Shown one piece after another: positions 1 through 7,052 of a stretch of DNA of 64,000 nucleotides. The translations under genes were made by a program, and so were the position numbers. Below the pieces are notes generated by a model that was not told the DNA's origin, searched no databases, and saw only the letters and a list, made by a program, of their open reading frames with translations. The first letter of the stretch is position 1, and every line of letters begins with the position of its first letter. The DNA lies in assembly GCF_017308975.1 (NCBI RefSeq), contig NZ_JADWPD010000005.1:81332-145331 (forward strand). Reading direction: 5' to 3'. The DNA is from Amycolatopsis sp. MtRt-6. GTDB taxonomy: Bacteria > Actinomycetota > Actinomycetes > Mycobacteriales > Pseudonocardiaceae.

Positions 1-2
1 CG

Positions 3-179
3 GCGCTGGAAGCCGCACTGGCCGAGGCGAGCCGGCCCGGCGGCGTGGTGGCCACCGACGGCGGGACAGCGGTGTCGGGCACCGCGCACGCCCACGACCA
101 GGGGATCGCCATCGGCGCCGTCGGCCGCGACGTGCATTTCGGGCAGCCGCGGGACCCTCAGGCCCCGGACCGGGCGTAG
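3..179 (+). CDS. C-terminal end of a small protein upstream of an NLR-like protein (partial)
   Basis: Only the last 58 residues are inside the window; the reading frame is open from the left edge and stops with TAG at 177-179. The tail is rich in Gly, Ala and Val and contains IGAVGRDVHFGQ. Short Gly-rich beta-prone tails of this type are found on proteins encoded next to actinobacterial NB-ARC/TPR proteins, where some are thought to be RHIM-like amyloid signalling motifs. That reading is an inference. The gene ends 59 bases before the NB-ARC gene on the same strand, so the two could be one transcript. The N-terminal domain that would name the protein lies outside the window. Confidence 0.55.
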   Translation, partial: ALEAALAEASRPGGVVATDGGTAVSGTAHAHDQGIAIGAVGRDVHFGQPRDPQAPDRA

Positions 180-238
180 AGCCACCCGCGACCGGGCTCG
201 TCCAGGCTCCCCACCCCGGCCGGGCCGGCGCGGCGCAC

Positions 239-2950
239 GTGTCCGCGCTTGCGTCCGCCGGCGGGACGTCCTTCGCGGTGGCCGAGAACGTCTTCATCAA
301 TCCCGGCACCACCCCCGGACCGGCCGCCGTGGTGGAAGTCCTCCACCCGGGCCGCGACGGCCACCTGTTCGTCGGCCGGGCTTCGGAGGTCGAAGGGCTG
401 CTGCGGCTGCTGGCTCCCAGCTCCGACACGACCAAGCCCGTGGTCGTGTCGGCCATGGCGGGCATGGGCGGCGTAGGGAAAACCGCGCTCGCCGTCCACA
501 CCGCGATGCTCGCCGCCGAGCGCGGCTGGTGTCCGGGCGGGGTGCTGCTGGTGGACCTGCACGGTTACGACGCCGCGCCGGTGCGGCCCGCCCAGGTCTA
601 CGCGTCGATGCTGCGGGTGCTGGGCATGCCCGACGAGCGGATCCCGGACACCGTCGACGAGCAGGCCGGCGAGTACCACCGGTGGCTCGACCGGCTGGCC
701 GACCGCGGACGGCCGGTGCTGCTCGTGCTGGACAACGTCGCCGAAGCCGCCCAGGTGCGGGATCTGCTGCCGCGCCACCGCAAGCACCGCGCGCTGGTGA
801 CCACCCGCGACCATCTCTTCGATACGGCCGCCGTGCGCCGGCTCTCCCTGGACGTCCTCACCGAGGCCGAGGCCGCCGACCTGCTGATCCGCACGCTCCG
901 GGCCGCCGACCCCGCGGATCCCCGGCCCGGTGCCGAACCCGAGGTCGTCGGCCACCTGGTGCGGCTGTGCGGGCTGCTGCCGCTGGCGGTCGAGATCGCG
1001 GCCGCCATCCTCACCGACGAACCGACGACCGGCATCGCCACGCTGGCCGCCCAGTTCGCCGACGGGGAAGCGCGGGTGTCCGGTCTGCGGCACGGCGCAC
1101 GGAACGTCGGCTTTGTCATCGACGTCTCCTACCGGCGTCTCGCCGAGCGCGATCCCGGTGCCGCCGCGTTGCTGCCGCTGCTCACCCTCGACCCGGGACC
1201 GGACCTGGCCACCGAAACCGCCGCCGCGCTCGCCGGCGTGTCCACGGCGGCCGCGGCCACGCTGCTGCGGACCCTGCGCGCCGGCTCGCTCCTGCGGCAC
1301 ACCGCCGACGGCCGGTGGCAGCTCCACGACCTGGTCGCCTTCTACGCCCGCCGTCACCTCGCCGCCGACGTCGCGACCGCGGCGATGTCCCGGCTCGTCC
1401 GGTACTACCTCTGGTCGGCCGACGCCGCCGACGCCCACCTGCACGTTCTCCGCGGCCAGTTCCTCCCCGACCGGTTCGCCGGCCGGGCTCAGGCACTGGC
1501 CTGGTTCGACGCCGAGCGGGCGAACATCACCGCCCTCGTGGCCCTCACCCACCGCACCGGCCGCTACCGCGAAACCTGCCGGCTCGCCATGCTGATCGCC
1601 GAATACCTGCGCGGGCGGCGGCACTTCACCGACTGGATCACCGTCGCCGAGCACGCCGCCGCGGCGGCGACCGCGCTCGGCAACCCCCAGCGGATCGGAG
1701 CGGTGCTGAACCGCCTGGGTTTCGCGTTGTGCGCGGTGCGGCGGTTCGACGAGGCGATCGCGGCGCACGAGCGGGCGCGCGCCCTCTACCGCGAGTTCAA
1801 GGACCGCCACGGCGAGGCCCAGGCGGCCAACGGGCTCGGTCTCGCCTTGAGCGAGGTGAAGAGATTCAGGGAAGCCGTCACCGCCCACCGGCTCGCTCGC
1901 GCCATCTTCCGCGCCTCCGGCGACCGCCACGGCGAGGCCATGGCGTGGAACAACCTCGGGATCGCCTTGTGCGAGCTGAAGCGATTCGGCAGAGCGATCA
2001 TCGCCCACCGGCGTGCTCGCGACCTCCACGCGATCATCGGCGACGGTCGCGGTGAAGCCCTGGCGTGCAACGGACTGGGGCACGCGCTGCGCAAGCTGGG
2101 GCGGGCGGCCGATGCCATCGACGCGCACGAACGGGCCTGTGACCTCTTCCGCGAGTTCGACGACCCGTTCCGCGAAGCCCAGGCCTGGAGCAGCCTCGGC
2201 CGCGCACTCGACGACGTGCGGCGGTTCGACGACGCCGTCACCGCCCACCGCTGGGCCCTCGCCATCTTCCGCGAGTTCGGTGATCGTCCCAGCGAAACCG
2301 CGACGTCCCACGATCTGGGGTCCGCACTCCGTGCGGCCGGACGGTTCGAGGAGGCGATCGCCGAGCACCGAACGGACATCGAGTTCTGCCGCACCGCCGG
2401 TGACCGCGTCGGCGAAGGGTCCGCGTGGAACCGGCTGGGCCTCGCCCAGAGCGCGCTCAAGCAGTTCGGCGAAGCGCGCGGCGCCCACGAGCGGGCCCGC
2501 GAAATCCTGCGGGAGGCCGGCGACCACCACGGCGAAGGCGCCGCGTTGAACAACCTCGGGATCGCCCTGCGCGAGCTGGGCCGGTTCGACGAGGCCGCCG
2601 CCGCGCACCGGAAGGCCCTCGAGATCTTCCGCGAGTTCGGGCCCCGTCCCGGCGAAGGCGTGGTGTGGAACAACCTCGGGATCGTGCTGGCCGCCGGCGG
2701 GCGGACCGGCGAAGCCATGGCCGCCCACCAGCGAGCTCTCGACCTTTGTTCCCGTGCCGGCGACCACCAGGGCCGGGGCATGGCGCTGATCCAGCTGGGC
2801 CACGCACTGAGCAAGACGGGGCGGCCGGCGGACGCCTTCCACAGGTTCACCGAAGCGGCGGCCGTCTTCGCCGAAGCGGGCGACGAGGCGACTGCCGAGG
2901 AAATCCGGCAGGGCATCCCGCAGGTTCTGGGCGACGGCTACGCGCCTTGA
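239..2950 (+). CDS. NB-ARC ATPase with C-terminal TPR array (NLR-like STAND protein)
   Basis: A 903-residue STAND NTPase. A short N-terminal segment (about 1-40) precedes the NB-ARC core. The core has a P-loop GMGGVGKT at 75-82, a Walker B LLVLDN at 161-166, ALVTTR at about 185-190, and LCGLLPLA near 243-250 as the GLPL-type motif. From about residue 490 the protein is tetratricopeptide repeats of exactly 40 residues. Such proteins oligomerise on ATP binding and act as sensors or regulators, and bacterial members serve both in defence and in transcriptional control. No DNA-binding or effector domain is fused here, so the partner is probably the small protein encoded just upstream. The GTG start has no clear Shine-Dalgarno; GTG at 278 is an alternative but would remove the N-terminal segment. 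It ends 10 bases from the converging ATP-grasp operon. Confidence 0.88.
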   Translation: MSALASAGGTSFAVAENVFINPGTTPGPAAVVEVLHPGRDGHLFVGRASEVEGLLRLLAPSSDTTKPVVVSAMAGMGGVGKTALAVHTAMLAAERGWCPGGVLLVDLHGYDAAPVRPAQVYASMLRVLGMPDERIPDTVDEQAGEYHRWLDRLADRGRPVLLVLDNVAEAAQVRDLLPRHRKHRALVTTRDHLFDTAAVRRLSLDVLTEAEAADLLIRTLRAADPADPRPGAEPEVVGHLVRLCGLLPLAVEIAAAILTDEPTTGIATLAAQFADGEARVSGLRHGARNVGFVIDVSYRRLAERDPGAAALLPLLTLDPGPDLATETAAALAGVSTAAAATLLRTLRAGSLLRHTADGRWQLHDLVAFYARRHLAADVATAAMSRLVRYYLWSADAADAHLHVLRGQFLPDRFAGRAQALAWFDAERANITALVALTHRTGRYRETCRLAMLIAEYLRGRRHFTDWITVAEHAAAAATALGNPQRIGAVLNRLGFALCAVRRFDEAIAAHERARALYREFKDRHGEAQAANGLGLALSEVKRFREAVTAHRLARAIFRASGDRHGEAMAWNNLGIALCELKRFGRAIIAHRRARDLHAIIGDGRGEALACNGLGHALRKLGRAADAIDAHERACDLFREFDDPFREAQAWSSLGRALDDVRRFDDAVTAHRWALAIFREFGDRPSETATSHDLGSALRAAGRFEEAIAEHRTDIEFCRTAGDRVGEGSAWNRLGLAQSALKQFGEARGAHERAREILREAGDHHGEGAALNNLGIALRELGRFDEAAAAHRKALEIFREFGPRPGEGVVWNNLGIVLAAGGRTGEAMAAHQRALDLCSRAGDHQGRGMALIQLGHALSKTGRPADAFHRFTEAAAVFAEAGDEATAEEIRQGIPQVLGDGYAP
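1741..2880 (+). repeat. 120-bp tandem repeat encoding ten TPR units
   Basis: Inside the NB-ARC gene the DNA repeats with an exact 120-base period (40 codons). Each unit carries a version of RFDEAIAAH at a fixed phase (nucleotides 1751, 1871, 1991 and so on to 2831), followed by a GD-(R/H)-GEA turn. No unit has an indel. Confidence 0.85.
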
Positions 2951-2960
2951 CGTCCGCGGG

Positions 2961-3866
2961 TCAGGCTTCCGCGCCGAGCCAGCCGGCGATCGCCCGGGAG
3001 ATGGCCCCGCCGGCCCGCTCGTCGTACCCCTCGAAGCACGGCATCGAGTTGGCCTCCAGGAAGAACCATTCGCCGGTGACGCGGTCGATCTTGAAGTCGA
3101 CGCCCAGCAGCGGCACCCCGCAGTGCGCGGTGAGCCGCGCGCACCCTCCGGCGATTTCCGGCGGTGGCTCCAGCGGCCGGTAGTCGTTGACCCCGCGGAC
3201 GGTCCGGTAGTCGAGCACCGGCGAGTCGATCAGCTCGCCGAACGACCGGTCGCCGACCACGTGCACCCGCACGTCCGGGCCGATGACGCGTTCCTGGAAG
3301 AGCACTGGGAGGCGGACGAGCAGGGGCAGCCGGGACTCGTGGTGCGGCTCGAAGACCGTCGCCCACGTCTTCGTCGCGCTGGCGCCCTTGAAGATCGCGC
3401 CGGTGCGGCAGCCGCGGACGAAGTCCAGCGCCTCCGCCGGATCCGAGGTGAGGCACGTCTCGGGGACCTGCCAGCCGCCGACCTCGCCGAGCGCGACCGA
3501 GTGCAGCACCTTCGTGAAGCCGGACGCCTCGCGAAGCGGCGGGTTCATCACCCGGCCGGGCACGAACTCCAGGATCCGGGCCAGCGCTTCGGTCTGGCCC
3601 GCGGAGGCGGCCGCGAGTTCGGGCGTCGGCGCGGCGGAGGCGACCTCCACCAGCCGGCACCAGACAGCGGAGAAGTCGCCGACGCGGTGGCGGTCGTCGC
3701 CGATCGACAGCACCGTGTCGCCCGGGCTGTCCAGCGGGATCCGGATGTTTCCGCGCATCGCCAGCGACGGCAGGTCGACCGGCCGGAAGTCCAGCCCCGC
3801 CCGGCGGAACGCCCGCAACCCGGCCGTGAAGGTCGGGTCGGCGGCCAAGCCGAGGCAGAGGATCAC
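2961..3866 (-). CDS. ATP-grasp peptide ligase/macrocyclase-like (graspetide maturase candidate)
   Basis: A 301-residue ATP-grasp protein, about the length of the MvdC/MvdD-type ligases that make omega-ester or omega-amide links in graspetides. Visible ATP-grasp features are GAIFKGASATKTW (nucleotide-binding lysine region), VLFQERVIGPDVRVHVVG (the usual QE-x-I-x-G-x-D-x-R strand), and near the C-terminus GVDFKIDR followed by FFLEANSMP, where E and N are expected Mg-binding residues. The GTG start at 3866 overlaps the TGA of the gene before it by four bases, so translation is probably coupled. It is the last gene of the 5059-to-2961 operon. Likely role: ATP-dependent modification of the Ser/Thr-Glu repeat peptide encoded at 4775-5059. 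The ATP-grasp assignment is firm; the substrate is inferred from context. Confidence 0.8.
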   Translation of the reverse strand: MILCLGLAADPTFTAGLRAFRRAGLDFRPVDLPSLAMRGNIRIPLDSPGDTVLSIGDDRHRVGDFSAVWCRLVEVASAAPTPELAAASAGQTEALARILEFVPGRVMNPPLREASGFTKVLHSVALGEVGGWQVPETCLTSDPAEALDFVRGCRTGAIFKGASATKTWATVFEPHHESRLPLLVRLPVLFQERVIGPDVRVHVVGDRSFGELIDSPVLDYRTVRGVNDYRPLEPPPEIAGGCARLTAHCGVPLLGVDFKIDRVTGEWFFLEANSMPCFEGYDERAGGAISRAIAGWLGAEA

Positions 3867-4630
3867 GGGACGAGCCGCGCCAGCAGCGCCGCGTAGACCT
3901 GGTCCTCCAGGTGCGCGAACAGGTGGTGTCCCGGCCAGCACGAGACGTCGACCAGCCGGAGCGCACCGGCTTCCGCTTCCACGGCGAAGTCGGCGAACCC
4001 GAGGCCCCGGCGGCGCAGCCACGCGACTACCGGCGCCACCCCTTCCACCAGCGCCCGGCCGGACCCGTCCACCGCGAAGACCCCGGTGCCGGCCACGAGC
4101 ACCCGGCGGGTGCGGGCCGGATCGCGGTCGGTGATCTGCACGACGTCGAACCGGCTGCGCGGCGCGCCGGGGTCCACGACTGTCCATTCGGGAATCCGGA
4201 GCACGTCCCGCCCCGGCGCCGACCCGTCGTTGAGGACCACCGAGCGCGGCGGCTCGACCTCGCCGGCCGCGACGAGCTCCAGCGGGTCGAGGCGCGCGAA
4301 GTACCCGCGTTCCGAAGGCCGGTTGACCACCGGCCCCGGCCACAGCGCGAGCGCAGACCAGAAGGCCGCGTACGTCTCGGCCGCGGCGAACGCCCGGTCG
4401 CGGTCCGGTTCGTCTCCCCAGCCGCCGATTCCGCGGTTGAGGACCCCGGTCACCTCGGCGCCGTCGAGCGTCAGCCGCACCCGGCTTTCCCGCGCGCGGT
4501 TCACGCGCACCGAGACACCGACGCGGCCGAACTCGGCCGCGACCACCGCCGGAATCCCGTGCCCGACGGCGAAACCGGCGAACCGGGCCGCCGTCTCGTC
4601 CGACTCCGGGGCGATGACCAGGAGCGTCAC
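3863..4630 (-). CDS. Second, short ATP-grasp-like protein of the peptide operon
   Basis: A 255-residue protein. Its C-terminal part reads LGFADFAVEAEAGALRLVDV then SCWPGHHLFAHLEDQ, which resembles the end of an ATP-grasp fold (strand-loop with acidic ligands, then a closing helix). The N-terminal half starts with a Rossmann-like TLLVIAPESDETAARF strand. It is shorter than typical ATP-grasp enzymes and I cannot place a clear lysine/QE nucleotide-binding pair, so it may be a degenerate partner, a recognition subunit or a divergent enzyme. GTG at 4630 was chosen because its GTGA overlaps the stop of the 58-aa gene. Its own stop overlaps the next ATP-grasp gene by four bases. Confidence 0.65.
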   Translation of the reverse strand: MTLLVIAPESDETAARFAGFAVGHGIPAVVAAEFGRVGVSVRVNRARESRVRLTLDGAEVTGVLNRGIGGWGDEPDRDRAFAAAETYAAFWSALALWPGPVVNRPSERGYFARLDPLELVAAGEVEPPRSVVLNDGSAPGRDVLRIPEWTVVDPGAPRSRFDVVQITDRDPARTRRVLVAGTGVFAVDGSGRALVEGVAPVVAWLRRRGLGFADFAVEAEAGALRLVDVSCWPGHHLFAHLEDQVYAALLARLVP

Positions 4631-4803
4631 CGCCGGCTGGTTTCCCACGCCTCGAGGGCGGCCGCGACCTGCCAAGCGGTCTTCGCCAGGTCCGTCACCA
4701 CCGCGGGCCGCGCTTCGGCCGGGATGAACAGCCCGCCGGAACCCGCGCCGGGTGGGTCCGGCTCGCGACCGGCGTCAGCGGGGGCCGGGGAACTGGCCGC
4801 CAT
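4627..4803 (-). CDS. 58-residue protein between peptide precursor and ATP-grasp genes
   Basis: This small frame begins with ATG at 4803, inside the last 29 bases of the precursor gene, and ends with a TGA that overlaps the GTG of the next gene (GTGA). The N-terminal half is Pro/Ala/Gly-rich and probably unstructured. The second half, from GGLFIPAEARPAVV to KTAWQVAAALEAWETSRR, looks like a short strand and an amphipathic helix. The overlaps on both sides and the intact frame argue that it is translated. It could be a second substrate, a leader-binding helper or a small partner of the ATP-grasp proteins. I do not recognise a family. Confidence 0.6.
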   Translation of the reverse strand: MAASSPAPADAGREPDPPGAGSGGLFIPAEARPAVVTDLAKTAWQVAAALEAWETSRR

Positions 4804-5059
4804 ACCGTTCCGTCATTTCGGTGGTTTCGGAGTTCTCGCTGGTTTCCGTGCTTTCGGAACGCTCCGAAGTTTCACTGCTTTCGGTCCCCTCCTTGCCTTC
4901 GGACCGTTCGCTGCTTTCGGAGCTCTCGGTGCTCTCCGAGCCTTCGGACCCGTACTGCGAAACTTCGGGAATCCCGGCCCGCGAAGTCACCGTGAGGTAG
5001 CTCGCCACCCGCCGCCGGATTTCGGGCGGGAACTCCGCGAACGCATCGTTTTCGCTCAT
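4775..5059 (-). CDS. Ser/Thr-Glu tripeptide-repeat peptide, candidate graspetide (RiPP) precursor
   Basis: A 94-residue peptide. Residues 1-36 form a leader-like region with an amphipathic stretch (EFPPEIRRRVASYLT). Residues 37-84 are sixteen consecutive tripeptides of the form x-(S/T)-E, beginning G-S-E, G-S-E, S-T-E; the only break is one G-K-E unit. The last ten residues are RYGGQFPGPR. The start is well supported: GGAGGGG lies five bases before ATG. It is the first gene of a four-gene coupled operon with two ATP-grasp proteins. Graspetide maturases join Ser/Thr hydroxyls or Lys amines to Glu/Asp side chains, and every repeat unit here offers one donor and one acceptor. The class assignment is an inference from composition and neighbours; none of the graspetide core motifs I know (for example TxKxPSD or TTxxxxEE) is present. 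Confidence 0.72.
   Translation of the reverse strand: MSENDAFAEFPPEIRRRVASYLTVTSRAGIPEVSQYGSEGSESTESSESSERSEGKEGTESSETSERSESTETSENSETTEMTERYGGQFPGPR
4808..4951 (-). repeat. Sixteen 9-bp units encoding x-(Ser/Thr)-Glu
   Basis: The core of the peptide gene is an uninterrupted array of 9-base units. Third positions and serine codons vary (AGC, TCC, TCG, TCA), so the protein period is conserved better than the DNA period. This suggests selection on the peptide rather than recent DNA slippage. Confidence 0.85.
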
Positions 5060-5102
5060 CCGTGCCCCTCCGCGACCCGCGCCCTCAGCCACTGGCGACT
5101 TC

Positions 5103-5131
5103 ATGGGAGCACCGGGGAAGACGCCTGTCAA
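5103..5131 (-). promoter_or_regulatory. Possible promoter of the repeat-peptide operon
   Basis: A perfect TTGACA lies on the minus strand at 5131-5126. A 17-base spacer leads to TCCCAT at 5108-5103, a weak -10. It would start transcription about 35-40 bases before the precursor ATG. The -10 is poor, so confidence is low. Confidence 0.3.
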
Positions 5132-5190
5132 CGACGCCTCCCCCGATGCACCTGCTTGGGGCAGCGCACCGGTCAGCCGGTTCCGGAAAA

Positions 5191-5230
5191 CGCCCCTGAC
5201 CCGTAAAACGGTGGCAGCGAATCAGGGGCG
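5191..5230. terminator. Hairpin terminator after the FAD oxidoreductase gene
   Basis: CGCCCCTGA at 5191-5199 pairs perfectly with TCAGGGGCG at 5222-5230. It lies eight bases past the oxidoreductase stop and separates that gene from the peptide operon, which runs in the same direction. There is no long T-run, as is usual in actinomycetes. Confidence 0.6.
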
Positions 5231-5237
5231 CCTCCGA

Positions 5238-6776
5238 TCAGCCCGGCCGGACACCCAGCACCGCCATCGCCGCGTTGTGGCCCGGGATGCCGCTGACACC
5301 ACCTCCCCTCGCGGCTCCCGCACCACAGAGCAGGATGCGCTCGTGCGGTGTCTCCACACCCCAGGACCCGGCCCGGGCCGGATCCTGGGCGAACGGCCAC
5401 GCAAGGTCCCGGTGGAAGATGTGCCCCGCCGGCAGACCCAGCTCGGCTTCCAGGTCCAACGGGGTTTTGGCTTCCACACAGGGTTTTCCGTCCGGCGTGG
5501 TGTGCAGGCAGTCCTCGATCGGCTCGGCCAGCACGCTGTTCAGCGAAGCGAGCGTCGCGCGCAACGCCGCTTCGCGTGCCTCTTCGTTGCGCCCCTCGAA
5601 GAGGCGTGCCGGCATGTGCAGGCCGAACAGGGTGAGCGTGTGCGTGCCGGCCGAGCGTTCGGCCGGGCCGAGGATCGACGGATCCGTCAACGAGTGGCAG
5701 TAGATCTCGCAGGGCGGCAGCGAGGGGATCCGCCCCGCCGCCGCCTCGCGGTACGCCACCTCGAGCTGCGTGAAGCTCTCGTTGACGTGGAAGGTGCCTC
5801 CGAACGCGTCGGCCGGATCGACGTCCGGGTCACGCAGCCTCGGCAGCCGCGTCAGGACCATGTTCACCTTCAGCTGTGCGCCTTCCGGGCGTTCCGCCGG
5901 TTCCTCGCCCAGCAGGCGCGCGAGCGTCGCCGGCGCGACGTTCGCCAGGACGTGCCCGCCCCGGACGACGAGCTCGGTATCGGCGCGCCGATACCGCACC
6001 TCGCCGTCCGGGTCGACCGAGAGCACGTCCGCACCGGTCTCCAGGCGCGCGCCCGCCGCGGTCGCCACCGCCGCGAGCGAACGGGTGACCGCGCCCATGC
6101 CGCCGACCGGGACGTCCCAGTCGCCGGTGCCGTTGCCGATCACGTGATAGAGCAGGCACCGGTTCTGCCGCAGGTCCTCGCCGTCCGCCGGGGCGAACGT
6201 GCCGATCAGCGCGTCGGTGAGCACCACGCCGCGCACCGTGTCGTGGCCGAACCACGACGTGAGCGTTTCGCCGATCGGCCGTTCGAACAGCAGGGACCAC
6301 GCCTCGGCGTCGCCGACGCGCTCGCGGAAGTCCACTTCGGACAGCAGTGGTTCGGTGAGCGTCCCGAACGCGCGCCCGGCGACGCGCCCGGTCAGCTCGT
6401 AGAACCGTTGCCAGGCCGAGAAGTCCGAAGTGGACCCGGTGACCGCCCGGAACGACGCCGACGTCCGGCCGGCGTCGCCCGTGTCGACAAGGAGACCGGA
6501 GCCGCCCGACGGGGTGTAGGACGACATCCGGCGTCGTCGCAGCTCCACGTCGAGACCGAGATCGGCCACGATCTTCTTCGGCAGCAGGCTGACCAGGTAC
6601 GAGTAGCGCGAAAGCCGGACGTCCACGCCCTCGAACGCGCGGAACGAGACGGCGGCGCCACCGGTCTCGTCCCGCCGTTCGAGCACGAGCACCGACCGGC
6701 CCGCCCGCGCCAGGTACGCGGCCGCCACCAGGCCGTTGTGCCCGCCGCCGACGATCACCACGTCGTAGCTGTTCAT
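5238..6776 (-). CDS. Phytoene desaturase-like NAD(P)/FAD-dependent oxidoreductase
   Basis: A 512-residue flavoprotein. The N-terminus YDVVIVGGGHNGLVAAAYLARAG is the FAD-binding Rossmann motif, followed by VLVLERRDETGG, typical of the CrtI/PYROXD2-like amine-oxidase superfamily. The C-terminal ILLCGAGAARGGGVSGIPGHNAA is the second FAD-contacting motif of these proteins. The substrate is unknown; members act on carotenoids or other hydrophobic amines and alkenes. No carotenoid genes are nearby, so a carotenoid role is not supported. ATG at 6776 was chosen over an in-frame GTG/ATG extension because AGGAGAAGGG precedes it. It is monocistronic, ending at the hairpin at 5191-5230. Confidence 0.8.
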   Translation of the reverse strand: MNSYDVVIVGGGHNGLVAAAYLARAGRSVLVLERRDETGGAAVSFRAFEGVDVRLSRYSYLVSLLPKKIVADLGLDVELRRRRMSSYTPSGGSGLLVDTGDAGRTSASFRAVTGSTSDFSAWQRFYELTGRVAGRAFGTLTEPLLSEVDFRERVGDAEAWSLLFERPIGETLTSWFGHDTVRGVVLTDALIGTFAPADGEDLRQNRCLLYHVIGNGTGDWDVPVGGMGAVTRSLAAVATAAGARLETGADVLSVDPDGEVRYRRADTELVVRGGHVLANVAPATLARLLGEEPAERPEGAQLKVNMVLTRLPRLRDPDVDPADAFGGTFHVNESFTQLEVAYREAAAGRIPSLPPCEIYCHSLTDPSILGPAERSAGTHTLTLFGLHMPARLFEGRNEEAREAALRATLASLNSVLAEPIEDCLHTTPDGKPCVEAKTPLDLEAELGLPAGHIFHRDLAWPFAQDPARAGSWGVETPHERILLCGAGAARGGGVSGIPGHNAAMAVLGVRPG

Positions 6777-6954
6777 CCGCCGCCCTTCTCCTGGTTCGGC
6801 CTGCCCATTCATCGTGACCACCGCGCCGGACCGAATTCAAGGAAACGTCACGAACGGACCGTTCGCGCTATTCGCTTGCGCGGAGCGTGACCGGTCCGGC
6901 ATCCTGTGCGCAGCCGGCAGGGAGCCGGTGTGGTGAGAACGGGAGGTGCCTGTC

Positions 6955-7008
6955 GTGATGACTGTCCGGGCCCTTTCGCGCCCTCACCCACCCGCCCCCC
7001 GAGGCTGA
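6955..7008 (+). other. Possible leader peptide upstream of the RIO kinase gene
   Basis: A short frame GTG-ATG... encodes about 17 residues ending RPHPPAPRG and stops at 7006-7008. GGGAGG at 6941-6946 sits at a workable distance. It ends 44 bases before the kinase start. The Arg/Pro-rich content would slow ribosomes, so it could be an attenuating leader. Nothing else supports it. Confidence 0.3.
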
Positions 7009-7052
7009 CCACGCGCCCGGTGGGGCATCCCTGACCAAGGAGAAACCCACCA

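Noticed and set aside
158..2842. 894-codon open frame on the minus strand opposite the NB-ARC/TPR gene
   Set aside because: It is a mirror of the TPR repeats in a very GC-rich region, with a composition typical of antisense frames and no domain. The plus-strand protein has clear NB-ARC motifs.
5238..6776. Carotenoid biosynthesis gene
   Set aside because: The protein belongs to the CrtI-like superfamily, but no crtB, crtE or crtY-like gene is nearby.
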